From JBICHN01 sp043101845 (GTDB taxonomy: Bacteria > Planctomycetota > Phycisphaerae > Phycisphaerales > UBA5793): DNA of 64,000 nt. Shown piece by piece: positions 49,959 through 58,883 of the stretch. A program made the position numbers and the translations under genes. Position 1 is the first letter of the stretch. Each line of letters starts with the position of its first letter. The notes under the pieces are model-generated. The model was not told the origin of the DNA, ran no database searches, and saw nothing but the letters and a program-made list of their open reading frames with translations. Where the stretch lies: assembly GCA_043101845.1 (NCBI GenBank), contig JBICHN010000011.1, positions 2,046,001 to 2,110,000 of the forward strand, in the 5' to 3' direction.

Positions 49959-51193
49959 TGATTTCACGCGTGATGGCGTGCGTCGCGGCGCTCTTGACGG
50001 CGCCTTTCGTAGTCGCCGAAGGCGATGGAGCGCTTGTATTCAAGGTCGGCAAAGTCGTCACCATGGACGACTCGGACACCGTGATCAACAACGCGGTGGT
50101 GGTCGCCCGTGACGGCAAGATCGAAACGGTCGGCCGAGCCGGCGAAGTCGACATTCCGGATGGCGCCGAAGTCATTGAGATGCCGGACTGCTGGATCACG
50201 CCCGGTCTCGTCGAATTGCATAACCACACCGGCGGATCTGGTCAGGACCTGCACGATTATGTGTACCTGACGAATCCGGGCCTGCGCACCGTCGACTCCG
50301 TGCATCGCGACCCGGACAACTTCGACCGCGCCCAGGCCGGCGGCGTGACGACGGCGCTTCTCATTTCGGGCAGCGGCACGAACATGAGCGGTTTCGGCAC
50401 GGTCATCAAGTTCTCGAACGGTGGAATCGACGACATCGTCGAAAAGTTTCCCGCGTCTATCAAGATCGCTCAGGCCGGAAACCCGGAACGCTACTGGTAC
50501 GGCGTCGGCCGATCGTTCATGAACTATAACCTCCGCCACACCCTGCGCAAGGCGAAGGAGTACCACGAATCATGGCGCGATTACGAGCAGGGAACGACCT
50601 CCGAGCCGCCCCGCATCGATCCGACTTTCGATGACTTCCGCGGACTCTTCGACGGCGACTTCATCGCGTCGGTGCACACGCAGGCGTACCAGGTCGTCAT
50701 GATGACGCTGCTCATGGTCGACGAGGAGTTCGGCGCGAAAACGGTGCTCGATCACTCAACCTTCGACGGGTACAAGACCGCTCCTCTCGTCAACGAGGCA
50801 GGCGATGTCATCACGATGAACGGCCCGCGGCAGTTTTACTTCGATCGCACCCAGCGGAAGATCTTTGGCAACGCGGCGCGGTGGGCGCAGGGCGAGATTC
50901 CGAAGCTCGGCGTCAACACCGACGCGCCCGTTATTCCTCAGGAAGAGTTGAGTTACCAGGCGGCGATGGCGTGCTGGTATGGATGGAAGCCGTACGAGGC
51001 GCTCAAGGGTGTGACACGCGTTGGCGCCGAGGCGCTGCTCATGGACGATCAACTCGGGCGCGTCCAGCCGGGATATGACGCGGACTTTGGCGTGTGGTCG
51101 GGCGATCCGATCGACCCGCGCTCGACCTGCTGGATCACGGTGGTGGATGGTGAGATCGTGCGCGACGCGCGCCATGATGTGCGTCGCTTCTGA
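49955..51193 (+). CDS. Secreted amidohydrolase 6 with intact metal site
   Basis: This 412-residue exported protein has a signal peptide to about residue 21 (VVAEG). It is the only member of the operon with the full ligand set: ITPGLVELHNHTGG (H89 and H91, HxH), FIASVHTQAYQVVM (His), KTVLDHSTFDGYK (His) and KLGVNTDAPVIPQE (Asp). The family also shows SYQAAMACWYGWKPYEALKGVTRVGAEALLMDDQLGRVQPGYDADFGVWSGDP. It should hydrolyse an amide, a cyclic amide or a peptide bond outside the cytoplasm; substrate unknown. Start is GTG 49955 (AGGAGG 7 bases upstream) or ATG 49958. Confidence 0.85.
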   Translation: MMISRVMACVAALLTAPFVVAEGDGALVFKVGKVVTMDDSDTVINNAVVVARDGKIETVGRAGEVDIPDGAEVIEMPDCWITPGLVELHNHTGGSGQDLHDYVYLTNPGLRTVDSVHRDPDNFDRAQAGGVTTALLISGSGTNMSGFGTVIKFSNGGIDDIVEKFPASIKIAQAGNPERYWYGVGRSFMNYNLRHTLRKAKEYHESWRDYEQGTTSEPPRIDPTFDDFRGLFDGDFIASVHTQAYQVVMMTLLMVDEEFGAKTVLDHSTFDGYKTAPLVNEAGDVITMNGPRQFYFDRTQRKIFGNAARWAQGEIPKLGVNTDAPVIPQEELSYQAAMACWYGWKPYEALKGVTRVGAEALLMDDQLGRVQPGYDADFGVWSGDPIDPRSTCWITVVDGEIVRDARHDVRRF

Positions 51194-51205
51194 TTCGGAG
51201 GACGA

Positions 51206-52579
51206 ATGAAGGTCATTCGAAGAATTCGGTCCTGGTCGATTCTCGTTGCGGCGTTCGTCGCCGGTTCTCTGTGTGCGACTCCCGCGTCCGCGCAGACGAA
51301 CGACGATGAAGAAGTCGTGGTCGTGAAGGCCGGACGGATCATCACCGTCACGGGCGATGAGATCGAGCGCGGCGAGATCGTCATTATCGACGGAAAGATC
51401 GAACTCGTCGGCAAGCGCCTTGAGTATCCGAAGAGCGCGACGATCATTGACGCGTCCACGGAAACGGTCATGCCCGGACTGCTTCATGCGGCGACCCGAT
51501 ACGGCGCGCCGAATTACGGCCGGTCCGGAGTGCACGCGAATCTCGCGGCCATCGACGACTTCTATCTCGATGAGATCGACCTTGAACCGCTCCTTGAAGC
51601 AGGGTTCACGGCGGCGGCCTACCAGCCACCGGGCAACGGAATTCCCGGCGTGGCGACCGTCGTCCGCCTCAGTGGCGCCGAGGAAGACCGGGTGCTCGAT
51701 CGTCGTTCGTACATTCGAGTGACGATGACGAATCCGGGTCGCGACAAGCGCGTTCTCGCCGGGGCGCTCAAGAAGGCGCAGGCCGAGATCGACAAGGTCG
51801 AGAAGGCCCGGAAGGAATGGGAAGAAAAGAAGAAGAAAGAGGCGGAAGAGAAGGCGAAGAAGGAAGCCGAGGAGAAGAAGAAGAACGACGGCGAGAATGG
51901 CGGCGAAGTCTCGGCGGATGATCCGAAGCCGGACGAAAAAGAGAAGAAAGAGGGTGAGGGCGAAGACGGCGAGAAGAAGGAAGAGAAGTTCGAGCCGCCC
52001 AAGATCGATCCCGCCCATCAGCCGCTTGTCGATCTGATTCAGAAGAAGGACGGCGTCTTCCTGCTGATCGAGATTGGCGCCGCGTCTGACTATCTCCACG
52101 CCGAGGACGCGCTCGGCGAATACGCGGACCGCCCCCACCACTACCACCTGCAGCCGAGTTGGCGTTCCGATTTCCATCACATCGTCGAGCAGTTGGGCGA
52201 GGCGGACGCGCTCGTGATGACCAGTCCCATGATCTCGCGGCTTCCCGACACCGCGGTCCGCTACAACCTCGCCGGTGAACTCGCGCTCGCCGGCGTCAAG
52301 GTCGCGTTGACTCCGCCGAATGATTCGTGGTGGGGAATCGAGAACTTTCGATCATCGATCGCCAATCTGACTCGAGCCGGCATGTCCCGCGCCGACGCGG
52401 CGAAGGCGCTCGCGTTGAGCCCGTGGACACTGGTCGGCCTCGATGGCCGCTTCGGCTCGATCGAAAAGGGCAAAGACGCGGACCTCATCTTCCTCGATCG
52501 TGACTTTCTCGATCCCTCCGCCCGGGTGACCCGTGTCATGACGAATGGAACGGTGACCTGGGAATCTGAGGAGAACTGA
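51206..52579 (+). CDS. Secreted amidohydrolase-family protein 7, metal site lost, Lys/Glu insert
   Basis: This 457-residue exported protein has a signal peptide to about residue 29 (ASAQ). VVVVKAGRIITVTGDEIERGEIVIIDGKIELVG leads to TVMPGLLHAATRYGAP, with HxH replaced by HAA. A Lys/Glu-rich stretch covers about residues 188-268. The next ligand position reads GVFLLIEIGAASDYLHAEDAL (Glu for His). The C-terminal KALALSPWTLVGLDGRFGSIEKGKDADLIFLDRD is normal. It starts 12 bp after gene 6 with GGAGGAC upstream. Confidence 0.78.
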   Translation: MKVIRRIRSWSILVAAFVAGSLCATPASAQTNDDEEVVVVKAGRIITVTGDEIERGEIVIIDGKIELVGKRLEYPKSATIIDASTETVMPGLLHAATRYGAPNYGRSGVHANLAAIDDFYLDEIDLEPLLEAGFTAAAYQPPGNGIPGVATVVRLSGAEEDRVLDRRSYIRVTMTNPGRDKRVLAGALKKAQAEIDKVEKARKEWEEKKKKEAEEKAKKEAEEKKKNDGENGGEVSADDPKPDEKEKKEGEGEDGEKKEEKFEPPKIDPAHQPLVDLIQKKDGVFLLIEIGAASDYLHAEDALGEYADRPHHYHLQPSWRSDFHHIVEQLGEADALVMTSPMISRLPDTAVRYNLAGELALAGVKVALTPPNDSWWGIENFRSSIANLTRAGMSRADAAKALALSPWTLVGLDGRFGSIEKGKDADLIFLDRDFLDPSARVTRVMTNGTVTWESEEN

Positions 52580-52582
52580 CTC

Positions 52583-53983
52583 GTGCCCCGGATTCGAATG
52601 CTCACCGTGCTGGCGCTCTTCGCGATCCTGATCGGCCTCGCGCCGACCAGCGACGCGACGCAGCCGCGCCGTCGCCGCCGGCCGCCGCAGAACACCGAAG
52701 CGAACGCCAACCCCGCCGACGAGTCGGCGACGGAGAAGGAGACCGAGAGTGATGATGAGGAGGAGGAAGCCCGGTATCTCGTCATCGAAGGCGGGGTGCT
52801 CCATCCGGGCTCCGGCGCGCCACTCGAGGGCATGACCATCGTGTGTCGCAACGGCAAGATCGAGAAGATCGGTCCGAATCCGAGCTATCCGGAAGACGCC
52901 GAAGTGATCGACGCGTCCGGTCGCCATGTGTATCCCGGACTCATCGCCGTACGGAGTTCGCGAATCCTCGGGGGCAACCCGGAGAACGACACGGATGTGT
53001 TCGACCTGTCCATGTCGCTCGCGCTCGCGGCGGGGATCACCACGGCCGTCACCGGCGACACCGCGGCCAAGCTGACCTTCGGCACGCTTGACGACATGAT
53101 TCTCAAGCGCAATCTCTTCGAGAACATCCGGTATTCCTCGCGCGACCCCGACGGCAAGCGGAAGCTTCGCGCGTCACTCGAGCGGGTGCGACAGTATCTC
53201 CGCGACCTCGACGCCTGGGAGGACGAGAAGCGGGACAATCCGGACGCGCCCGAGCCGGACAAGGAATGGCTCAAGGGAGAGTACGAGAAACACCTCCGAC
53301 TGCTCAAGGGCGAGGCGACCGGGTTCACGAACGCGCGCGATCAACACGACCTCCTCCAGATCTGCGAACTCGCCGAGGATTACGGCATTCGCATGGTCGT
53401 CGACGGCGCGCACGAAGGATGGATCGTCGCTCCGGAGCTCGCGCGCTCCGGCGTCTCGGTCATCATGTCTCCGCGTGACCGTGTCGACCCGAATCGGGAT
53501 CTGCTGCGCGACAGCGGCTCGACGATCGAGAATGCGGCGCGGCTGCACGATCATGGCGTCCGCCTCGCGATCATTCCCGCGGGAAGCTACTTCGGATCGG
53601 GCGAGGGCATCAGTCTCGGCGGACTCGCCGGTCGCGATCTCGCGCACCTCTCGATGGAAGCGGCGTTCGCGGTCCGCGGCGGGCTTTCGAATGACGACGC
53701 GATCAAAGCAATCACCATCGACGCGGCGCGCGTGCTCGGCATCGACCATCGCGTGGGGTCGATCGAGGAGGGCAAGGACGCGGACTTCGTCATTGCCGAC
53801 GGCGACCTCCTTCACTACATGACGCTCGCGCAGATGACGATCGTGAACGGGCGTGTCGCCTATGACAAGTCGAAGGAATCGATCTACAGCCACATTCGAC
53901 CCTCGAACCCGGACGAGCCCGAGCCGAGTGACTACTGGCCGCGGCGACTCAACGCGGACTGGGTGGAGCCCGTCGACCGCTGA
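52583..53983 (+). CDS. Secreted amidohydrolase-family protein 8, metal site lost
   Basis: This 466-residue exported protein has a signal peptide to about residue 26 and then a basic and acidic linker (PRRRRRPPQ, then a Glu-rich stretch). YLVIEGGVLHPGSGAPLEGMTIVCRNGKIEKIG precedes HVYPGLIAVRSSRILG, where the HxH site reads VRS. The next position reads GFTNARDQHDLLQICELAEDYG (Asn for His); MVVDGAHEGWIVAPELA keeps one His. The C-terminus VLGIDHRVGSIEEGKDADFVIADGDLL is normal. Start is a GTG at 52583 with GAGGAGA upstream, 3 bp after gene 7. It closes the operon. Confidence 0.78.
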   Translation: MPRIRMLTVLALFAILIGLAPTSDATQPRRRRRPPQNTEANANPADESATEKETESDDEEEEARYLVIEGGVLHPGSGAPLEGMTIVCRNGKIEKIGPNPSYPEDAEVIDASGRHVYPGLIAVRSSRILGGNPENDTDVFDLSMSLALAAGITTAVTGDTAAKLTFGTLDDMILKRNLFENIRYSSRDPDGKRKLRASLERVRQYLRDLDAWEDEKRDNPDAPEPDKEWLKGEYEKHLRLLKGEATGFTNARDQHDLLQICELAEDYGIRMVVDGAHEGWIVAPELARSGVSVIMSPRDRVDPNRDLLRDSGSTIENAARLHDHGVRLAIIPAGSYFGSGEGISLGGLAGRDLAHLSMEAAFAVRGGLSNDDAIKAITIDAARVLGIDHRVGSIEEGKDADFVIADGDLLHYMTLAQMTIVNGRVAYDKSKESIYSHIRPSNPDEPEPSDYWPRRLNADWVEPVDR

Positions 53984-54061
53984 GTTCGTGTCTCCGACCG
54001 GCGGAATGACCAGGCGACTTCGCGGGTTGATCTTTCGAGTATGTGTTCGAAGGAGATCCGG

Positions 54062-55525
54062 ATGCGTCTGCACGCCGCCCGCCTGCTAATCGTCAGTCTG
54101 CTGGCCTGGTCGACCAGTTCAGCCTTCTCACAACCTCAACCGGCGACGGTGAACGCCCGAATCGATTCGGCGCCTCGCGTCCTGGAGACCGTGCCACCGG
54201 GCGGCTCCCTGCTGTTCCCGCGCGACGGACGCGTCGCCGTGCGATTCAGCGCGCCCCTCGACCCGGCGAGCGTCACGCTCGACACCCTCCAGGTGCACGG
54301 GCGGTGGAGTGGTCCGGTCGGGGGATCGCTCTCGATGAGTCCCGATGGTCGAATCGTGATCTTCGATCGGGACCGCCCCTTCTCCGCCGGCGAGATGGTC
54401 ATGGTCAATCTCACTCGTGGACTGCGCTCGGTGAGCGGCGCCCCCCTTTCGCGCGGATACGCGTTTTCCTTCTGGGCACGAGCGGATCGTGGAAGCCAGC
54501 GATTCGACTTCGTCGGACAGTTGGTCCCGGGCAACACCCCCTACGGCGCTCACGGCGGAGATCTCGACGACGACGGCGATCTCGATCTTTCCGTGCCGAA
54601 TGAGAATTCGCACGATGTCTCCGTCTTCGTCAACCTCGGCGCGGACCAATTCTCCACGGCGACGAACTATCGCGTCGGCGTGCACTGCAGTCCGATCGAG
54701 GGCGTCGACCTGAACGGCGACGGGGTCGTCGATCTCGCGACTGCGAACATTCTTGACAACGATGTCTCGGTGCTTCTCGGCGTCGGCGATGCGACTTTCG
54801 ATCCTCAGTTTCGTTACGGCGTGGGCGGTGAGCCGCGCGGCCTCGCGGCGTTTGACATGGATGGCGACGGTGATGTCGACCTTGTGACCGCGAACCGAGT
54901 CTCCGGCAACCTGACGGTCCTGCTCAACAATGGCGACGCGACCTTCGTAGCGCAGCCGGCGATCGAAGCGGGCGTCAACGGCGAGACGGGCGTCGCGCCC
55001 GCGGACCTCAACGGCGATGGAGTGCTCGACCTGGTGGTCATCGGGTACTCGAACAGCCGCATCGCCACGCTGCTCGGCGATGGCGCCGGCGGATTCGCGG
55101 CGCACGCTTCGTTCTCCACCGGCTCACGACCCTGGATGGTGGTCTGCGGCGATGTGAACGGTGACGGCTTCGCCGACGCCGCGTGCGCCAACGCGTTCGG
55201 CGGCAGCGCGACGGTCCTCTTCGGCGACGGCGCCGGCGGCCTTCATTCCCGCGTCGACTATCCCTGCGGCGATTTTCCGATCGCGATTGATCTCGGCGAC
55301 ATCGACGGCGATGGCGATCTGGACATGACGACTTCGGCGTTCAGTTCAGGAGACTTCCGCGTCTTCGAGAACGATGGCGCCGGTCAATTCACTGAACTCG
55401 TGCGGCTCGACGCTTCGATCACCGGCTCGTGCACGGTGCTGCACGATCGCGATGGCGACGGCGATGTCGACATCACGGGTATCGACGAGATCGCCGACCT
55501 CATCTTCCTGTTCCGCCAGCGGTGA
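54062..55525 (+). CDS. Secreted FG-GAP/VCBS repeat protein with Ig-like N-terminal domain
   Basis: This 487-residue exported protein has a signal peptide over residues 1-23. An SbsA-type Ig-like domain follows (SLLFPRDGRVAVRFSAPLDPASVTLDTLQVHG to GYAFSFWAR, about 45-145). About six FG-GAP/VCBS repeats come next, each with a Ca-binding DxDxDGxxD loop: GDLDDDGDLDLSV, VDLNGDGVVDLAT, FDMDGDGDVDLVT, ADLNGDGVLDLVV, GDVNGDGFADAAC and GDIDGDGDLDMTT. These should form a beta-propeller. The ATG at 54062 has AAGGAG 6 bases upstream. It is probably a surface protein; ligand unknown. The end of the gene also carries a dockerin-like DRDGDGDVDITGIDEI stretch. Confidence 0.85.
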   Translation: MRLHAARLLIVSLLAWSTSSAFSQPQPATVNARIDSAPRVLETVPPGGSLLFPRDGRVAVRFSAPLDPASVTLDTLQVHGRWSGPVGGSLSMSPDGRIVIFDRDRPFSAGEMVMVNLTRGLRSVSGAPLSRGYAFSFWARADRGSQRFDFVGQLVPGNTPYGAHGGDLDDDGDLDLSVPNENSHDVSVFVNLGADQFSTATNYRVGVHCSPIEGVDLNGDGVVDLATANILDNDVSVLLGVGDATFDPQFRYGVGGEPRGLAAFDMDGDGDVDLVTANRVSGNLTVLLNNGDATFVAQPAIEAGVNGETGVAPADLNGDGVLDLVVIGYSNSRIATLLGDGAGGFAAHASFSTGSRPWMVVCGDVNGDGFADAACANAFGGSATVLFGDGAGGLHSRVDYPCGDFPIAIDLGDIDGDGDLDMTTSAFSSGDFRVFENDGAGQFTELVRLDASITGSCTVLHDRDGDGDVDITGIDEIADLIFLFRQR

Positions 55526-55566
55526 TCGATGTGGGGAGAACGGCGACCGTCGATGCGCCGAAGAAG

Positions 55567-55640
<74 letters not shown>

Positions 55641-55656
55641 GTGAGTCGGACTTGAG

Positions 55657-55685
55657 GTTATAGCCCAGCACATCGATCAGGCCAA
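55657..55685 (-). promoter_or_regulatory. Candidate promoter of tRNA-Arg
   Basis: On the minus strand TTGGCC (55685-55680) and TATAAC (55662-55657) are separated by 17 bp, with the tRNA 5' end 16 bp downstream. Confidence 0.5.
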
Positions 55686-55707
55686 TGGGCGCGGCGGCCG
55701 AAACGAG

Positions 55708-55737
55708 CGACCGCCCCTTCGCAGGAAGGGGCGGTCG
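55708..55737 (-). terminator. Terminator of the 55768 gene
   Basis: A 13-bp perfect stem (55708-55720 with 55725-55737) encloses a GCAG loop. On the minus strand it lies 30 bp after the stop of the secreted protein gene and is followed by CTCGTTTCGG. It separates that gene from the tRNA. Confidence 0.8.
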
Positions 55738-55767
55738 ACATTGAACGGGAGATGGCCGCTGACTTCG

Positions 55768-56814
55768 TCAGGGCACACGAACGACATTCGACGGGCGACA
55801 GTTCTGCAGATCGAGCGCCTGCATGAAGAGATTGCCGCACGCTACGGCGGGCATGTTCACATTGAGTACCGCCACCCCCTGCGGGTTCGTGATGAACGAA
55901 GTCGGCGTGCCGCCCTGGAATGGCGGACGAACCGACATCACGGTGCCCGGGCAGACCACGCCGGGCGGAATCGTGAACGGCAGATTGTTGAAGCTGGCGA
56001 GCAGGCCGACACTCTGGCCGCCCTTATTTCCGCTCAGCACAACCTGCATGGGTCCGGGACAGGAGCCGAACAACTGAATCGTGGACCACGGCTTCGCCGG
56101 CTCGTTGATTGAGAGCACTTCAGTAACAACCCGTACTTCGCCCGGTGGAATCTGCTGGAACTGCCACTGCATCGCCCCGGTGAAGTCTGCAGGACCGAAC
56201 GGCAGTCCGGTGTTGTTAAGGTTCGTCACCACCGCGTCGTCGAGCAGATCGCGAATCGCCGGAAAATCATCGACCTGGTACGCGATCGACCCCGGCCCGT
56301 AGAACTCCGCCCGTTTCCCGTTGGGATCGGAGATGCCGATCCGGTCCGGCGCGAGGAGGGTCGCCGAGTCGTCGCTGAACGATCCCATGAGATCGAAGTC
56401 GATATAATTGAAGATGTCGATCGTCAGCGCCGAAGTGCTGTTATTCCGAATCGCGAGCGCCTCGGACGCGGTGGCCACGCCGGGGGCGCCGTCGTGCAGC
56501 GTGATCGTCAGCACGGCTTCAAACTGCGGGAAATTCCAGCGGAGGGTCGCCGTGTTTCCGCTGTAGTTCTGCTGGGGTGGCGGCCAGGTGAACGAGGTCT
56601 CGTTCGGATCCCCCGCAATGCGGAACCACCACCAGTTCTGGAACGCGTGATCCGTCGTCCCGTCGGGCAGGAAGTCGAGTGAACCCCGCGTAGTTCCCGC
56701 GTTGAACCGGAAGATCGCGTTCCCATCCGTGATGGTTCCCTGCGCCAATGTCGTCGCCGTTGTTCCGAGGCTCAGCGCCAGCGCGCCGAGTCCTATCCAA
56801 AGTCGCCGTCTCAT
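55768..56814 (-). CDS. Secreted protein with shared C-terminal module
   Basis: This 348-residue exported protein has a signal peptide to about residue 25 (TLAQG). The body is beta-rich with several WW/W-rich strands (AFQNWWWFRIAGDPNE, TATLRWNFPQFEAVLTITLHDGA). The C-terminal ~105 residues (IQLFGSCPGPMQVVLSGNKGG to CRPSNVVRVP) match the layout of the C-terminal modules at 4690 and 6450, with CPG and a QALDLQNCRPSNVV ending. Three or more Cys residues could form disulfides. The ATG at 56814 has GAAGGAG 8 bases upstream. The function is unknown. Confidence 0.6.
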   Translation of the reverse strand: MRRRLWIGLGALALSLGTTATTLAQGTITDGNAIFRFNAGTTRGSLDFLPDGTTDHAFQNWWWFRIAGDPNETSFTWPPPQQNYSGNTATLRWNFPQFEAVLTITLHDGAPGVATASEALAIRNNSTSALTIDIFNYIDFDLMGSFSDDSATLLAPDRIGISDPNGKRAEFYGPGSIAYQVDDFPAIRDLLDDAVVTNLNNTGLPFGPADFTGAMQWQFQQIPPGEVRVVTEVLSINEPAKPWSTIQLFGSCPGPMQVVLSGNKGGQSVGLLASFNNLPFTIPPGVVCPGTVMSVRPPFQGGTPTSFITNPQGVAVLNVNMPAVACGNLFMQALDLQNCRPSNVVRVP

Positions 56815-56851
56815 GTGAACACTCCTTCTCACGAGTTGGCCCAGTCATCAT

Positions 56852-56874
56852 GCGGCGCCCACGTCGTGCGCCGC
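56852..56874. other. GC-rich hairpin in the leader of the 55768 gene
   Basis: GCGGCGC (56852-56858) and GCGCCGC (56868-56874) pair around a 9-base loop, 38 bp upstream of the start codon at 56814 on the minus strand, in the 230-bp divergent region shared with the prepilin gene. It could be a leader structure; no further support. Confidence 0.35.
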
Positions 56875-57044
56875 CGCTTCGCATTCAGAAGCAGGTCGAT
56901 GACCCCCGGCGTCAGCGCCAGAACGGCGCCGCCTCTCCGACCGGCGTATTGCGCAGACTACCAGAACCACCGCGAACGGGAAAGACCTTACATTTCGCGA
57001 CCACTGGAATGACGGATCGTCCCTCCTCGTTAAGATGGTGATCC

Positions 57045-57989
57045 ATGCCGCACAGGACCCAGTCAGACCGGATTCGCGAAGCTCGAACAGGGTTCACGCT
57101 CGTCGAGCTCCTGCTCGTGATTTCGATCATCGCCCTGCTCATCGGGCTCATTCTGCCGGCTCTCGCGTCGGCCCGGAAGTCCGCACAGGGCGCCGCATGT
57201 CTGTCGCAGATGGCGCAGACTTCCGTCGGATGGGGCCTCTACGCGAACGAGAACCGGGGCCAGCTCGTGCCCGGCCAGCCGGGCCGATACGCCGATGAGT
57301 CAAAGAATCGCTACTGGGTCGGCAACGGGTATCAGTATCGTCCCCGCTGGTACGCGATGATGGGCGCGGCGGCCGGCTTCTACGCGTTCGCCGAGCCAAG
57401 TGATCAGATTGAAGATGAACATTCGACACAGATCACGAACGAGGTCTTCATCTGTCCGAGCACACCAAAGTGGACCTCAACGCGCAACAGCTCGTACGGC
57501 TACAACTACCAGTTCCTCGGGAACGCGCGATTTCGCGGCGACGATGAGACGCAAGGGTTCATCAACTACCCCGTTCGGCTGAGCCGTATCGAAGCGGTGT
57601 CAACGACGGTCATGGCCGCCGACTCACTCGGCACGGCCGCAGGCAAACCGGACGCCGAGCGCACGCCGAACCAGAGCGACGGGAGCCGTCATCCGGAAGG
57701 CCTCGCGAGGGGCGGTCACGGGTATGCGCTCGATCCGCCGCGCCTGACCGGCACAAGTGATTTTGCGGACACGCGACTCTCGGCTCCGGAGCATCGATCG
57801 GGACCGGACGAACGACACAACGGCGTTGCGAATGTTGTTTTCTGCGACGGCTCGGCCAGGTCGATGACCGCGACGGAGCTGGGCTATCTGAAGAACGCCG
57901 ACGGGTCGATCGCGTTCAACGGCGCGACCACGACGAACAAGCTCTTCTCCGGCACGAATCGCGACGAGGATCCACCCCCCGTGAACTGA
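57045..57989 (+). CDS. Prepilin-like protein 1 with H-X9-DG motif
   Basis: This 314-residue protein has a type IV prepilin-like N-terminus: a 16-residue basic leader, then cleavage between Gly16 and Phe17 and GFTLVELLLVISIIALLIGLILPALASARK, with Glu at mature position 5. The C-terminal domain contains the planctomycete H-X9-DG motif (HNGVANVVFCDGSARSM). These proteins are thought to be pseudopilins or surface assemblies processed by a PilD-type peptidase; no peptidase or ATPase is nearby. It is followed by a second prepilin gene. Confidence 0.85.
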   Translation: MPHRTQSDRIREARTGFTLVELLLVISIIALLIGLILPALASARKSAQGAACLSQMAQTSVGWGLYANENRGQLVPGQPGRYADESKNRYWVGNGYQYRPRWYAMMGAAAGFYAFAEPSDQIEDEHSTQITNEVFICPSTPKWTSTRNSSYGYNYQFLGNARFRGDDETQGFINYPVRLSRIEAVSTTVMAADSLGTAAGKPDAERTPNQSDGSRHPEGLARGGHGYALDPPRLTGTSDFADTRLSAPEHRSGPDERHNGVANVVFCDGSARSMTATELGYLKNADGSIAFNGATTTNKLFSGTNRDEDPPPVN

Positions 57990-58078
57990 CGCGAACGCCA
58001 GACGACGCTTTACACGGCTGGCGTCGATCGGATATGCTCCAGAGACGGAATCAAACGCATCAGGGAAGGAATCACGCC

Positions 58079-58867
58079 ATGAGAGCCTCTCGAAGGTTGC
58101 GTGGTTTTACGCTGATCGAACTGCTGGTCGTCATTTCGATCATTGCACTGCTCATTGGTCTGCTCTTACCGGCGTTGAGCCGAGCCCGCGAGGCCTCGCA
58201 GGCCGCGACCTGCCTCTCGAACCAGCGTCAACTCTCGCTTGCGTTCGTGCTCTACGCGAACGATTACAAGGTCATTCCCGGTGGAACGGATCACGGCAAC
58301 CGTTTCAATCTCGACTGGAGCGGCGTGCGCAACACGAAGCCGCCAGACTGGCAGACCGGCGACAACCCGTTCCCGCACGGTCGAATCTATCCATATGTGA
58401 GCAACGCCGATACCGCCGTCGAATGCCCGAAGGCGCGGCGCAAGGCGAACACCTTCTTCGACTACACCTTCGTCGCGGGAATGGCGGGCGCGCGTCCCGA
58501 TCTCGCGTGGGATGTCTACTACCCGGTCGACCCCGCGAATCCGGGCGGCGAGCGGGACAAGTTCCAGCACATGCCCGTCCTCATCGAAGAGGATGAGGTT
58601 TGGTACAACAGCGAAATCGACGATGGGACCTGGGCGTGGAACGACCAGTTCAGCGATCGTCACAATGGCGAAGGGAACATCGCGTACCTCGACGGATCCG
58701 CGAGTTCGTTCAAGAGCCCGAAGGGGGGAAATCCCGCGACGCGTGAGGCGGGTGACCTCGAGGCGATCGACCTCATCCTCATGACCGGAATCAATGTCGA
58801 GTACGGGCAGCTTTTCAAGTCGCACTTCGCCCGTTGGGGCTGGGTGAACGCGCCGTACCAGTGGTAG
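58079..58867 (+). CDS. Prepilin-like protein 2 with H-X9-DG motif
   Basis: This 262-residue protein has an 8-9-residue basic leader and GFTLIELLVVISIIALLIGLLLPALSRAREASQ as the prepilin signal, with the cleavage between Gly9 and Phe10. The body includes DRHNGEGNIAYLDGSASSF, the H-X9-DG motif. AGGGAAGGA lies 9 bases before the ATG at 58079. It lies about 90 bp after prepilin 1 on the same strand. Confidence 0.85.
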   Translation: MRASRRLRGFTLIELLVVISIIALLIGLLLPALSRAREASQAATCLSNQRQLSLAFVLYANDYKVIPGGTDHGNRFNLDWSGVRNTKPPDWQTGDNPFPHGRIYPYVSNADTAVECPKARRKANTFFDYTFVAGMAGARPDLAWDVYYPVDPANPGGERDKFQHMPVLIEEDEVWYNSEIDDGTWAWNDQFSDRHNGEGNIAYLDGSASSFKSPKGGNPATREAGDLEAIDLILMTGINVEYGQLFKSHFARWGWVNAPYQW

Positions 58868-58883
58868 TGAAGTCGTCGTCCGG

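Noticed and set aside
41417..53983. Reading the amidohydrolase operon as a set of decaying pseudogenes
   Set aside because: All frames are intact, each has a signal peptide and a start with a ribosome site, and the beta-domains are conserved. Loss is confined to ligand positions.
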